From contig AP025075.1 of assembly GCA_036186865.1 (NCBI GenBank), positions 20,391,674 to 20,455,673 of the forward strand: DNA of 64,000 bases. The letters are read 5' to 3'. The notes below the pieces were generated by a model. The model did no database searches. It was not told the origin of the DNA and saw only the letters and a list, made by a program, of their open reading frames with translations. Below, in pieces: positions 12,541 through 23,328 of this stretch (the stretch's first letter is position 1; the number at the start of each line of letters is the position of its first letter). Source of the DNA: Eustoma russellianum (Eukaryota; Streptophyta; Magnoliopsida; Gentianales; Gentianaceae). Both the position numbers and the translations under genes were made by a program.

Positions 12541-14112
12541 ATGGCATCCACAAATCTCAAAACCGAACAAGAAGGTATGTCGAGCCAAAGGCCTCCACTC
12601 TTTGACGGTGAGTCTTTTATTCAATGGAAACTTAGGATGAAACTTTTTCTTATGGCTATAGATATAGACCTTTGGTCAATAATTGAAGATGGTCCATATG
12701 TCCCATCTAAATTATCCACTGTAGATGGAGTCACACTAGAAGTCGTTAAAACGAGACAAGACTATACTAGTGAAGATAAAAAGAAACTGAGTATGAATGC
12801 TAAGGCCATGCAGTTACTCTTAAATGGTTTAAGTAAGAGTGAGTCTAGTTATGTGTCGAATTGTTCGAGTGCACAAGAAATGTGGAGAATCTTAGAAATG
12901 AAACACGAAGGCACAAGTCAAGTAAAAGAGTCTAAAATTAATATGCTCATGTCTACTCTTGAGTCTTTTAAGTTGTTGTCTAATGAGTCAATTGTAGATA
13001 TGGATCTTCGTTTGACTAACATATATAACTCTCTTGAGTCTCTTGGTAAGGCTTTTACAACGCAGGAAAAGGTACAGAAAGTCCTACGGAGCCTTCCTTC
13101 GGAATGGGATCCTAAAGTGACTGCTATAGAAGAAAGCAAGGAGACTAAATCAATAAAAATGGAAGAACTCATTGGTTCACTCAAAGTTTATGAAAACAAA
13201 CTTATTATTCGAAAATCGGAATCAACCAAACAAGGTAAGACAATTGCTTTTAAATCGAATGAATACGTCTCCCCTCCCTCCGATCACGTAGATTATAGTG
13301 ATTCCGAATCGGATAATGATGACTTAATTCTATTGGCTAAAGGACTAAGAAGATTTATGAGAAAATCATTTAGAAATAAAAACAAGGGGACTACATCTAA
13401 GAGAAACAAAAACAAGTCAAATGATACGGACATTAAATGTTATGAATGCGGCAAACTCGGACACTTGTCATATGACTGCCCTAACAAAGAAAAGCAAACT
13501 AATAAGTACCCTGACAAGGAACGGAACAAAAATAGACCCGTCTCAGATCCTAAACAAAGGAAACGTGCACTAAAGGCCTCCACATGGAGTGACTCATCAG
13601 ACTCTGAAACTGAGACCGAAGAGGAGACCGCTCAAGTTTGCTTCGCTTCAAAGGCATCTAATGAGGTATCATCTGACTCTGACTCTGACTCTGAACCTTC
13701 TTACGATGATCTTTTTAGTCAATATCTTGAGTTACATAAATTTACTAAGACTCTCGTAAAAGAAAAGAAACGTTTAATTGAAGACAAGAAACTGTTAGAA
13801 TCTTCTAACGAGAATCTTGTCGCTCAATTAAGCGATTCAAAGAAAGAGTCTTCATGTGTCATCAATGCATTAAAAACCGAGATCTCATCATTAACGTCTC
13901 AAAATAATGAAATGAAATCCGAGATTTCAAATTTGAAATCAAGGAATACAGACTTAGAGAAAATGATGAAACAACTCGATACAGGGTCAAACATGCTGCA
14001 TCGCATCATATTATCACAAAAGCATGACAGTGACAAAACTGGATTGGGATACGTTGATACTAACGAAAAGTATCAACCAAACCAACCAAGTTTGTTGTGT
14101 CTAAGAAAGTAG
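12541..14112 (+). CDS. gag: Copia gag polyprotein (SIRE-like), 523 aa
   Basis: Nucleocapsid/capsid protein of the retrotransposon. It starts at an ATG 41 nt after the PBS. Residues 1-230 carry the UBN2/retrotran_gag-type capsid domain, with the FIQWKLRMKLF and LRSLPSEWDPKVTAIEE patterns. A CCHC knuckle CYECGKLGHLSYDC lies at residues 300-313 (C300, C303, H308, C313). Acidic Ser/Asp repeats (about 350-390) and a Leu/Lys-rich coiled coil (about 390-510) follow. The frame is open to a stop at 14112, but the basic tail continues in the -1 frame from about 14088. The truncated homologue at 3161-4034 has the same break. It is the best preserved retroelement gene in the window. Confidence 0.85.
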   Translation: MASTNLKTEQEGMSSQRPPLFDGESFIQWKLRMKLFLMAIDIDLWSIIEDGPYVPSKLSTVDGVTLEVVKTRQDYTSEDKKKLSMNAKAMQLLLNGLSKSESSYVSNCSSAQEMWRILEMKHEGTSQVKESKINMLMSTLESFKLLSNESIVDMDLRLTNIYNSLESLGKAFTTQEKVQKVLRSLPSEWDPKVTAIEESKETKSIKMEELIGSLKVYENKLIIRKSESTKQGKTIAFKSNEYVSPPSDHVDYSDSESDNDDLILLAKGLRRFMRKSFRNKNKGTTSKRNKNKSNDTDIKCYECGKLGHLSYDCPNKEKQTNKYPDKERNKNRPVSDPKQRKRALKASTWSDSSDSETETEEETAQVCFASKASNEVSSDSDSDSEPSYDDLFSQYLELHKFTKTLVKEKKRLIEDKKLLESSNENLVAQLSDSKKESSCVINALKTEISSLTSQNNEMKSEISNLKSRNTDLEKMMKQLDTGSNMLHRIILSQKHDSDKTGLGYVDTNEKYQPNQPSLLCLRK

Positions 14113-14459
14113 ACACCCCTAAGCATCAAGTGGCGTCTAAGATGACGCAAAAAGCACCCCCTTCCACACGCCCCACTCCCTCATATCATGTGAAATATAA
14201 CGTTGTACCATATAGATATGAGAAGAAAAGAACAATGCATACACGAAATACATATCATCCACGCACTACGCACACGCACACAAGGACATATCACAAACGT
14301 CCTTCATATAATGAGTATAGAGGAGTCCTTGGGCAAAGACCCAGAGCACATGCACCACATGTATACTATATCGCACCTTCATCTACATTCTTGCCATTTG
14401 ATAGACCGAGAAGGATCACCCAAGTATGGGTACCGAAAGGTACCTTTACCAAAAGGTGA
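14088..14459 (+). CDS. Gag C-terminal basic tail in the -1 frame
   Basis: Overlaps the end of the main gag frame. It contains FVVSKKVDTPKHQV, a His/Arg/Tyr-rich stretch and ends ITQVWVPKGTFTKR with a TGA stop at 14458-14460. Reading past that stop gives LTNSKGPKIKRVPK and HIAGRPLIK, so a longer ancestral polyprotein was split by the stop. A frameshift at about 14515 then separates it from pol. Whether the -1 step is mutation or translational is undecided. Confidence 0.6.
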   Translation, partial: KFVVSKKVDTPKHQVASKMTQKAPPSTRPTPSYHVKYNVVPYRYEKKRTMHTRNTYHPRTTHTHTRTYHKRPSYNEYRGVLGQRPRAHAPHVYYIAPSSTFLPFDRPRRITQVWVPKGTFTKR

Positions 14460-14514
14460 TTAACTAACTCGAAAGGACCCAAAATTAAAAGGGTACCTAA
14501 ATCACCTTTTCACA

Positions 14515-15264
14515 TTGCAGGGAGACCACTCATCAAAAGACACATCAATAAAGTGGTTCCTTGACAGTGGTTGCTCGAGGCACATGACAGGTGACCCGAG
14601 TCTATTCTCCAAATTAAAGAAGGTCACAAAAGGCGGATCCGTGACCTTTGGAGACAACAATGAAGGCAAGATCATTGGTAAAGGTACGATTGGAAATCCG
14701 AATACACTTCAAATCTCCAACGTGTTTTTGGTAAGCAACTTATCTTACAATCTTCTTAGTATTTCTCAATTTGTTGACAATGGTTTCAATGTGTGTTTCA
14801 CTCACCCTTATTGTAATATAATAAACAAAAATGGAGAAACTGTTTTAAAAGGAAAACGTGAAGGAAATATATTCACACTATCTATGGATGATGTAGTAGA
14901 CGCCAAAGTTAAATGTTTTATGTCAAATGAACCCAATGTGAATTTATGGCATAGACGTTTAGGACACATAGGTATTTCTACATTAGAAACATTGCAACGA
15001 AAGAACCTAGTACGGGGATTGCCTACGCTTGATTTAGACAACTTTCAGTTGTGTGAATCTTGCATAAAAGGCAAACAAACACGTGAGTCACTTAAGCCTA
15101 AAAATGAGATAAGCACGACTAGAATACTAGAACTACTGCATATCGATTTGTTTGGTCCTAGTCGCACTACAAGCCTTGGTGGGCGTCACTATGCATGCGT
15201 GATTGTTGATGAATTTTCTCGTTATACTTGGACTTTATTTCTTGCACATAAGGATGATAGCACC
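14515..15264 (+). pseudogene. pol: Copia pol N-terminal part: protease and start of integrase (truncated)
   Basis: Protease active site WFLDSGCSRHM lies at about 14554-14586 (DSG at 14563-14571). A GAG-pre-integrase segment with LWHRRLGH and CESCIKGK supplies the His/Cys zinc-finger ligands (14945-15075). LLHIDLFGP carries the first catalytic Asp of integrase (about 15136-15160), and the fold continues through VIVDEFSRYTWTLFLAHKDDS. The frame then runs into unrelated DNA at about 15264, so integrase lacks its second Asp and Glu. The segment begins just after CACATTGCAG, which resembles a 3' splice site. Confidence 0.8.
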
Positions 15265-15869
15265 GTAGACTGGGCATGTTCAGCGGCGCCGCCTGCCTGT
15301 CCTTGTTGGTCAGTCTCAATCCCCCTGAGGTTATGTAACCAATCGAAAGGCTCACGATCATTCTCCCCCTGGGCCTGAGTATGGTGAGAGTAGAAGTATT
15401 GGGTTTCAAGAAAGATACAGTCAAGAGTGATATGGAGACGATGGGTATGGGGATTGTAACACCGGTAGCCTTTTTGGTGAGTGGCATACCCAACGAAGAC
15501 ACATTTTTCAGCGCATGGATCTAATTTGGTGCGTTCATGTTTAGGAACATGAATATAGACAGTACAACCAAAGACCTTCGGCGTAAGAGTCATGATAGAG
15601 GGAATGTTGACTTGGAGAGAGAGAATATAAATGGGAGTTTGTTGTTGGAGAGTCCGAGTGGGCAGACGATTGAGTAAGTAGACTGAAGTAGAGACTGCCT
15701 CGGGCCAGAAATATTTTGGAACATTGGCTTCAAACATCATAGCCCGTGCCATTTCAAGAATTAAACGGTTTTTTCGTTCAGCCACGCCGTTTTGCTGAGG
15801 GGTATTAGGACATGATGTCTGGTGAAGTATGCCACGTTCTTTTAGAAATTCGTTTAACTGTTGAGACAT
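15264..15869 (-). pseudogene. Copia B integrase, C-terminal half
   Basis: Begins in the frame after a one-base loss in a G run at about 15880. It contains ILHQTSCPNTPQQNGVAERK with the third catalytic Glu, then the typical YFWPEAVSTSVYLLNRLPT and VFGCTVYIHVPKHERTKLDP segments, and the FVGYATHQKGYRCYNP motif of copia integrases. The reading frame leaves copia sequence near 15264, where it meets element A in the opposite direction. Confidence 0.75.
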
Positions 15870-17533
15870 ATATTCCCCCCGTTGTCAGAACGAAGAATTT
15901 GAATTTTTCGATCGAACTGAGTTTCAATCATGCGTGAGAAATCCACGAATTGAGTATAGACATCCGATTTATTTTTTAAGAAGTAGACCCACGTCATTCG
16001 AGAATAATCATCGATAAATAAGACAAAGTATTTATAACCTTGAGGTGTGTGAACAGGTGCGGGTCCCCAGACGTCGGAGTGAATAAGTGAAAAACAATGA
16101 TCAACCCTGGTATTATTTGGGCGGAACGTGCCCTTATGATGTTTAGCGAGGATACATGTGTCAAATGAAAGGGACGTAGCAGTATGTGTAAATAAAGAGG
16201 GAAATAGGGTACGTAGGTAACCAAAGGAGGGATGACCGAGCCTCCGGTGCCATAACCACAGTTGTCTGTTAGCTGACCCATGGACAAGCATGGACTGACC
16301 CGTTTGAGCAACCTCCTCCATGTAATACAGGCCTCCGCTCTCAGTGCCACGCCCAACGATCTCCCTCGTATGAATATCCTGCAAAAGGCAGAAATCAGGA
16401 TAAATAAGTACTACGCAGTTAAGTTGTTTTGTAATTTGATTGAGGGATAGTAACTTTGAAGACAAGGCAGGTACATAGAGACATTGTGTTATGTGTAGGT
16501 CGGGATAAAGTGTAATAGTGCCACTGCCGTGAACTGGTAGTAATTCACCATTGGCTGTTTCAATATGCGTTTTATGGGTCGGATTAGTGGAAAAGGTTAT
16601 AAAATCTTGGGGGTCGAATGTCATTGTGTCGGTGGCCCCACAATCGAGTATCCACCGAGAATGTTTAGACGATGAGGATTGGACGACTGGCCGTGTATAA
16701 TGACCTAGAGCGGAATAGGCAGGGTTATAATGGTCGGGAGATGTATGAGTGGTATTTTGGGAATTAAGGAATGTGCTGAAAATGGGAGAGGGAAAACTGA
16801 GGGGTATTTGTGGAATTTCACCATTTGGGTTGGGGAATATAAATTCCCCAACCCTACCTTTCTCAGCCGCCGCTGGGTTCATTTGCTGCCCGCCTCCTTC
16901 TGTTCTCCTGGCTTCTAGAATGCTCTGATTTGGGAAACCCTCCTCTTTGCATTCTGCTGGTTTGGCTTCTAAATCTGCAGTTGCTCCAAGGCTGATGGCG
17001 GCAGCTTTGCTGTTGCCCACCGCAACTGCACCTCGTCCAACCCCTCCTGCATCCTTTCTCCCAGTCTCTGTTCGTCTTCCTTCTTGATTCGCACCCCACC
17101 AGTCGGGGTACCCGATAAGCTCAAAGCAACCATCTTTTGTGTGCTTGCGTTTCCCACAATGGGAGCACACAAGTTTCGTCTTATCTTCTTTTTCCCCTCC
17201 TCGCAATGATGACTGTGAGCGAGGAGGGTCAGTTCTTCGGCCGCTGCCCCTTGCGCGTAACCCAGTCCCTATTCCCAGTGATGAATCTCCAGATTCTGAG
17301 GGAAGGCCACTCCTCAGTATACTCATCCTAGTTTCTTCCCTTTTTATGGCTGAGTACGCTGTCTCTGGAGAGGGCAGTGGCTCTCTCTTGAGCAAATCGC
17401 GTTTGACAGTTTCAAATCTGTCATCAACTGCCATCAGAAGTTGATAGAGCCTCTGTTCTTGGACCTTGTTGTTGTATATTGTGATATCTTCAGGGTCCTT
17501 CATGGGGTTTGGTTCTCTTCTGTCGATTTCCAT
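15854..17533 (-). pseudogene. Copia B gag C-terminus, protease and integrase N-terminal half
   Basis: A 559-codon open frame. Gag C-terminus with CCHC knuckle CSHCGKRKHTKDGC (residues 123-136, about 17167-17126). A low-complexity linker follows, then protease WILDCGATDTM (D297-C298-G299; the usual Ser is Cys). Next come GAG-pre-integrase LWHRRLGHPSFGYL, CILAKHHKG zinc-finger remnants, and the integrase Asp segments LIHSDVWGPAP and LRSDNGG. The frame breaks right after the second Asp because the G run there is one base short of the expected GGGGGGG. It is the longest uninterrupted pol segment in the window. Confidence 0.8.
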
Positions 17534-17565
17534 CCATAGACTGTGGAGTTTATTCCACAGATCTT

Positions 17566-18024
17566 CTAACGTGTTCCCCCTTGCTTGACCGAACCAGCAC
17601 GTTTGTGCAAGTCATAGACTATCAGTGAGTCAGTCCATGTGCCGTATGTGATTGCCAACCCGTCCCATAGTGCTTTAGCTGTTGGATATTGTGATACGTT
17701 ATTGATCAGATTGGGTTCGATATTTTGTATGAGCCAAGTAAATACACAGTGATCATTTGTTTCCCACTGTGCAAACTTTGGGTCAGTGGTTGCCGGAGGA
17801 GGAGGATTTCCCGTGAGATGCTGACTCTGGCCCCTGCCTCCAATTGCTTTGCTAATCAACGTGGCCCAGAGTGAATAATTGTCTCCGCTTAATTTGATGC
17901 CTAGAGACAGATTGTCAGGATTTGTGTTTGGTATCTGTATATTTAGGCTATTTCTGAGCAAGTTGACCAATTGAAGGGCCAACTCACTGTTGTTGTCTGG
18001 CTTTGGTTCTTCGCTTCCTGACAT
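17566..18024 (-). pseudogene. Copia B gag N-terminal part
   Basis: Starts at an ATG about 240 nt after the PBS: MSGSEEPKPD, then NLSLGIKLSGDNYSLWATLISKAIGGRG, the DUF4219/UBN2-type capsid start of copia gag. It continues to LIVYDLHKRAGSVKQG, where a frameshift at about 17570 moves the protein into the frame beginning near 17533 (LWMEIDRREPNPMKDPED). Non-functional as it stands. Confidence 0.75.
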
Positions 18025-18277
18025 GGTGTTTTCTTTTGTGTGCAGGTGCTGGTCTTGGCGAAAGGTTTGAGAAAGGTTCTATGGAACAATGATGAAATTG
18101 TTTCTGAGTTCCAAAAGAAACACAAAATTTTTTTTTCTTCTTTCGGTTGGTTTCCTTTTGTGTTTGAGGATGGATATTCTTCTCAACTGGTAACTGATTG
18201 CAATTCCAATCAGTGAATTCGGACTGTGATGAACCTTGGAATTTCTGAGTCCAAGAATCAACACTGCTCTGATACCA

Positions 18278-18487
18278 TGAAGAATTGAACAATGGTTTGA
18301 ATGAAAAATATTTTCTTCATTGATTTGTATGAGTACAATCGTTGCTATTTATAATATTACAAAATCTTCTTTTTCTACTAACAAATCTATTACTATGATT
18401 TAGTCAATATTCTCTACTAAAGTCAAGATACTCAAGATCTTGACTACGGCTGTGTTTACGGCTCTGTTTTACGGCTACTTTCTATCA
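18278..18487 (-). repeat. 5' LTR and PBS of copia B
   Basis: On the minus strand the 210-bp LTR reads TGATAGAAAGTAGCCG ... CAATTCTTCA. It has a TATAAATAG-like box in its middle and is followed by TGGTATCAGAGC (complement of 18266-18277), the initiator-Met tRNA primer site. No second LTR is present. Confidence 0.8.
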
Positions 18488-18488
18488 T

Positions 18489-19942
18489 ATGGTATGGTCA
18501 GTAGTTTATGGAAAACACACTCTTCATGACCGCAAGGGCCTTTGTGATATACTCTTTAATCATTATCAGCAAGTGGTGAACCCTTGGGTAATAGAAGGAG
18601 ATTTCAATACATTTTTACGATTGGAGGAACATCGTGGCCGCACATCCCTAACTCTCAGTTCTTTATTTGATTTCAATGATTGTGTAAATAACTGTCATTT
18701 GCAGAAACTCCCCACTGTGGGTCTTTATTTTCTTGGGCTAGAAGGAGTGGCACTAATCGAGTACAATGTCGCTTGGATATATTGTTTAGTAATACTGCTT
18801 TTGTGGATCTCTTTGCAGACGTCGTGGTCCGTCATATGCCCCGTGTATCTTCAGATCATTGCCCTCTTTTGTTAAATTATTATCTAAGCATCGAAAAGCC
18901 ACTTGCACCATTTCGTTTTTTAAATGCTTGGGTAGGCCATCCGGATTTCTACTCATTTGTTGCAGCCACATGGAAGGAATATCCGACAATAGGAGGAATG
19001 CGAGGATTATATAATAAGCTTCATCTGCTTAAAAAAGATCTCCGACGATGGAACACAAATGTTTATGGTAATATATTTAGTTAATCTGTGGAGGTGCAGC
19101 AAGATTTTGTACGAAAGGAAGCCGCATTTGAAGAGTCCCTACTGCCGAAAATATAGGTGCCTTCTCTTTAACACAAGCTAATTTATTGCGATCTAATTCT
19201 GAGCAGATGGCCTTTTGGTCGCAAAAGTCTAGACTGCAATGGACATTAGAGGGTGAGTCTAATACGTCCTATTTTCATGCTATGGTCAAAGATCGTTATC
19301 GTCGGCAAAGAATCCGACAAATCTCTGATGCAGCAGGTGTATCATACTCGAATCAACAGGAGATCAGCCGCCTAGCGGTGGAGTTCTATAAACAATTATT
19401 TGCCAGAGAAGCTATACAGGATGTTGAAGATCTATTACAGCATATTCCCACAATTCTTTCTGCTGCCGATAATGACAAATTGTTAATCGTCCCGAATTTA
19501 GAAGAGATTAAAAAAGCTGTTTGGAGTTTAAATCCTAAATGCGCAACTGGACTAAATGGTTATAATGTTTATTTCTTTCGCTCATGTTGGGAAATTTTAA
19601 AAATGGATGTATTTCGGGCAGTTCAGGAATTTTTCATGGGTGTTCCAGCTCCGCAGTCCATGTTATCGTCAGTCATCACCTTGCTACCCAAGATACCTCA
19701 GACTCAAACTTTTGCTAATTTCCGTCCGATGGTGTCTCTCCAATTTTGTGAGCAAGGTGATTACTCGTATCTTTGCCACCCGTTTATCTGATTTCTTGCC
19801 TAATCTCATTTCTGCAGAACAGATCAGTTTCTTTAAGGGGCATGCACTAAGTGAGCAGATTCTTATGGCAAATGTGATGGTTCATTTTTTGAACAAAGAT
19901 ACACGAGGCGGACATGTACTGATTAAACTTGATATGGCTAAG
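18489..19942 (+). pseudogene. LINE ORF2 remnant: endonuclease C-terminal half plus RT N-terminus
   Basis: Frames shift at about 18720, 19084 and 19750. GDFN and SDHCP identify the endonuclease, and the DVFRAVQEFF and FANFRPMVSL segments are the standard approach to RT motif 1. The terminal LIKLDMAK should continue as AFD with the first catalytic Asp, but the deletion starts here. Confidence 0.75.
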
Positions 19943-20360
19943 GGCAACATTTGTTTGCATAAATGTTTCGCCGAGGATATGTGGGACATTCCGTATACGT
20001 ACTCCGTCGCCTCTTCCAATGCATATATTATTTCGCATGTATTCTCTTTCGAATGCAGACGACCCCCGTATGTTTTGATTTGCTGCTCTTGCTGAATATT
20101 ACACTTTCTTAACTTTACTGATTCACTGCTTATTTTTCTGCTATTTACCGGACCGAGTCGCCAAATCAATCCACATCAGCAGCCACAACTGGATGACAAC
20201 CACACAAACTATTACTAATTTCACTTTCTACATACATTGCTTTCGTTTGGAGTAGTTTACGTTTTACTTTTATTTGGGAGAGTCTCCTGTAGACTTCAGG
20301 ACTTTTTTGTAACCACGGTATTCCTCCGTCACAAGTGAAGGTTTACATTAATAAAACACT

Positions 20361-20378
20361 GGACGGTGCCGCCCGTCT
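20361..20378 (+). other. 3'-terminal stem-loop of the plus-strand LINE
   Basis: GGACGG TGCCGC CCGTCT forms a six-pair stem (last pair G-U), seven bases before the poly(A) tail. The two other LINE 3' ends in the window have a different sequence but an equivalent stem at the same place. In L1 elements with stringent template choice, such a stem is thought to be the RT recognition signal. Confidence 0.6.
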
Positions 20379-20393
20379 TTCATCAAAAAAAAA

Positions 20394-21287
20394 TATATGC
20401 ATATATCTGTGTGTGTATCCGTACAAGCGGCCAGCACATATATAAATACCCACTCATATTTGCAACCACAAATACACACGCATGATCCTCGGATTTATAC
20501 AAAAATAGAGCCATAGTGTTTGCAAAAGCATAACGAATACAGATAGGTGCTTACCTTTATGCGTATTTACTATACGAATGAATCACAAAGGGTTGGTTGG
20601 ATTGAAATTCTCTTTTTTTTCCCTTGGATGTGGCTGGCCGAAGCCTTGGTTGGGTGGGAAGAATGTGGCTGCCCAATTTTTTCCTTTGATGTAGGGGTTA
20701 GGGCGTGGTTTTATGTGTATATAGAGAATTAGAATTCCTCACTAATGTAGGAGATATATTTAAGATTTATTGGGGCAAAAATAATCTCCCTTCTTCTCTC
20801 CTTAAAGTCGGACGAAGCTTGCTCAATGGGTATGGGGTGGCTGCCGACTTGTCTTTATCCCAAAAACAAAAGAAAACAGAAGAAGGGGAGGCAAGCGGCT
20901 GTTAGAGAGAAAGAAAAGGAGTGGCGTTTTAGATAATCATTCTCCTAGAAAGATTACCCCTTAAGAAATTATAACTTAATAAATATCATTTAATAGGTTA
21001 TCTCATCATTAAATTGATAGTATATTCGTATTTTTATAATTTTAGTATGTATTGTTCGTTTTCTATGAAAGAAATTTTTTGAGCAGTTTACTTTAAACAA
21101 TTTGGACTTCTCGGTCAGGAAGACATCTTATGTAGCGTTTTTCGCAGGGCCTTTTTCTAATGGTCGTTTCATTTTTTTTATTTTTCCTTGGTAAAGGAAT
21201 GCACACACAGACATGTACGTACGTACATACATATATATATATACACACACACACATATATATATATGTATATATATATGTATATCTA
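20394..21287. other. Intergenic spacer between two LINEs, no gene recognised
   Basis: AT-rich with a TA/CA/TG microsatellite at 21215-21285. A stretch at 20590-20940 is somewhat GC-richer, with several short open frames, none resembling a known protein. A TATAAATA box occurs near 20440, but no downstream gene can be assigned. Nothing else is seen. Confidence 0.5.
21215..21287. repeat. TA/CA/TG microsatellite
   Basis: Mixed (TA)n and (CA)n runs directly beyond the LINE poly(A) end. Confidence 0.85.
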
Positions 21288-21301
21288 TTTTTTTAGGTGA
21301 A

Positions 21302-21319
21302 GGACGGATGATACCGTCC
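21302..21319 (-). other. 3'-terminal stem-loop of the minus-strand LINE
   Basis: GGACGG ATGATA CCGTCC is a perfect six-base-pair stem with a six-base loop, eight bases from the poly(A) start. Compare 20361-20378 and 61648-61664. Confidence 0.65.
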
Positions 21320-22040
21320 GAGTATTTTATTAATAATTGATCTCTCATTTGTGGCAGAGGTGGTTACATGAAGTTCCTATCTATGGTGAGAGACTCTCCC
21401 AAATGAAACAATGAAGCAAAGTTAAGACCCAGATAGAACGAATTATTCGAGAAAGCAGTAAAGTGCAGCAAATTAAAAACACATGAACGTGTACTCTTCC
21501 CAATTGACTGTGGCTCCTGCGTTGTGAATTAGCAAAACGATTGCATTTGCACAACACCACGAGAGTTGAGGCAATCCATCTGCAGTGTGTTATCCTAAAT
21601 GTCTCGCAAGCAGGGAAAGAAATCATTAGAGCAGGCAGGAAATTTAACAAATGAAGCGTAAGTGAATGATTGTGACAGTTCAGGCGTACCGAAGTTGCTT
21701 TGGTTATATCGAACCAAAGCAACAGATGTTTGAGGATAGCAAACCAGTAAAAAGCTGATATCTCCAGTTGTGTCCGTATGTAATGTCCTCGACAAGAAAA
21801 TATCAATATTAATAGAATGGTTACGATAAAAACGAAAGAAGATATTAGGCTTAACCAAACGTTTTTGCATACCAAGGTTGCCGAAAGTCCGAAGACTACG
21901 GGCAACAGATAGCTAGCATCACCAATCCAATAGGGAGATAGGAAAACTAAGCGTAGAATGCAACACGAAAGAAACCATATCTATGTTGCCTGCATTTGTG
22001 CAATGCAGACAACCTTTATATAGAAAAAGATCGCCGTGGT

Positions 22041-23286
22041 CTACAGTCTGAGAGCATCGATAGAGGCGTCAGTATAATAGAATCCACGAGACACCGGAGG
22101 AAGCGATCCAGCTGATGTGTATAAGGTTGTAACCGGAAACATGCGTCCATGTTGAGCCAAATGATGTGCTACCATATTTATGTTTCGGGGTATGTAATGG
22201 AGGCAACTCCTAGTAAGATAAAGAAGTGACTGCATCCAGGTGTGTTCAGGTAGGGAAGAAAAATCTGAGGTATGTACCACCTGTTTGTCATCTGTCTCAA
22301 TCAAGAGATTGCGGTGTAGCCGTCCGAAGAAAAGAAGACTGCATAATAAAGCTTGAATTTCTGCACGTAAAGGTGAAAGAACATGTAAGGCAAATGAAAT
22401 AGCCACGATGATGTGACCGGCGAAGTCACACAGAATTGCCCCAGCCGATGCCATTGTAGTCCCTGCAGAGGCATCAACATTTAACTTTAATTTTCCTGAT
22501 GGGGGCAACGTCCATTTCAGAATACGCGCTTGCTTGAGACGTAGGTCAGGAGTAAAGCCTGCCGAAATAAGTGATGAAACATGGGCCGCTAATTTAGTTC
22601 CATGTAATGTGGAAGACCAATCATAACACGATTGACGAACCATAGAATAAATATTGGATGGTAAAAGATCAGCTCCACCATATATCCTATTGGTATAAAC
22701 CTTCCGAACAGACCAGCAAAGTATGATAGGTCCAATGACTCGAAAATGTCCTGATATAGTTTGAGTTGTAGAGGATAGCCACCACTTGAGCCAATGGGAC
22801 CCAATTGTTGTTTCACTACACAGTGGGCCATTTAAAATCCATGAAAAACCGTGTCCAAGCATTCTTGACATATAAGCACTGAAGAAAGATGTGATCCATA
22901 TTGGCTGAGTGCGTTCAACAAAATAGACAAAGTATTGGACAAATCTGTGTAAACCGGACTAAGTTGTCATCCAAAGGTAATGCGCGATGGAATAGGCGCC
23001 ACATGAAAAAACTCGCAGACATAGGTAATCTTGGCCACCAAATGTACTTGTGTGAATATAATTGCACATGAACCACATGTATGTCATCATATGCATTTCG
23101 AATGGTAAACATACCCAATGGGGAAGAACGCCATTGAGGCAACGTGTCACCGGTAGTAAGTTGCAAACAAACCGAATGAATGGAGCTAATTCTCTTCCAG
23201 CCTGGTGAGTCATAGAGTCGAGGAAGATAGTCCGAACGAAGACCATAATGCTGTCGCATGTATGTTGTCCAAGGCGTATTTTTCAT
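22041..23286 (-). pseudogene. LINE zf-RVT region and RNase H-like domain
   Basis: 23286-22915 encodes the W-rich linker, with SPLGMFTIRNAYDD and FFMWRLFHRALPLDDNL ending CPILCLFC (zf-RVT type). 22871-22041 encodes the plant LINE RNase H: KLNVDASAGTTMASAGAILCD with the first Asp, LRAEIQALL with Glu, LLIETDDKQVV with Asp, and IPRNINMVAHHLAQHG at the end. Frames differ between the two parts. Confidence 0.78.
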
Positions 23287-23328
23287 TTGATAAATCCACC
23301 ATAGCTTGCAATCATATGCCTATTATAT

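Larger units (their letters stand above)
9779..15264 (+). mobile_element. SIRE-like Ty1/copia element A, 3'-truncated
   Basis: Contains a 5' LTR (9779-12486), PBS, a nearly intact gag, a gag tail in another frame, a protease, and the integrase zinc finger with its first catalytic Asp. The rest of integrase, RT, RNase H and the 3' LTR are absent because another copia element starts at about 15264 in the opposite orientation. The long gag with a C-terminal coiled coil and basic VWVPKGTF tail and the 2.7-kb LTR fit the SIRE/Maximus lineage. Confidence 0.85.
15264..18487 (-). mobile_element. Ty1/copia element B, 5' part only (LTR to integrase), inverted relative to element A
   Basis: On the minus strand it runs 5' LTR (18487-18278), PBS (18277-18266), gag, protease and integrase. 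It stops at about 15264, inside the region after the integrase core. RT, RNase H, PPT and 3' LTR are missing. Gag and protease resemble copia C at 34332-42280 (shared SKAIGGRG, LTGNPPPP/LTGDPQPP, and Asp-Cys in place of Asp-Ser in the protease), so the two are related families with short LTRs of 210-225 bp. Confidence 0.82.
18488..20393 (+). mobile_element. L1-type LINE on the plus strand, internally deleted, with poly(A) tail
   Basis: Starts inside the endonuclease with WVIEGDFNTFLRLEEHRGR (18579-18635) and the VSSDHCPLLL end of the domain (18848-18877). It continues through the RT N-terminal region LEGESNTSYFHAMVKDRYRRQ and SVITLLPKI (19186-19740), then after a frameshift ISAEQISFFKGHALSEQILMANVMV and LIKLDMAK (19815-19942). 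The RT catalytic core and RNase H are missing: the sequence jumps to the 3' untranslated region (19943-20384) with a terminal stem-loop and an A9 tail at 20385-20393. Several frameshifts and stops make it dead. Confidence 0.8.

Noticed and set aside
20547..20905. Small secreted protein gene between the two LINEs
   Set aside because: The two overlapping frames have unusual Trp/Phe-rich composition, no domain and no clear splice or promoter context.
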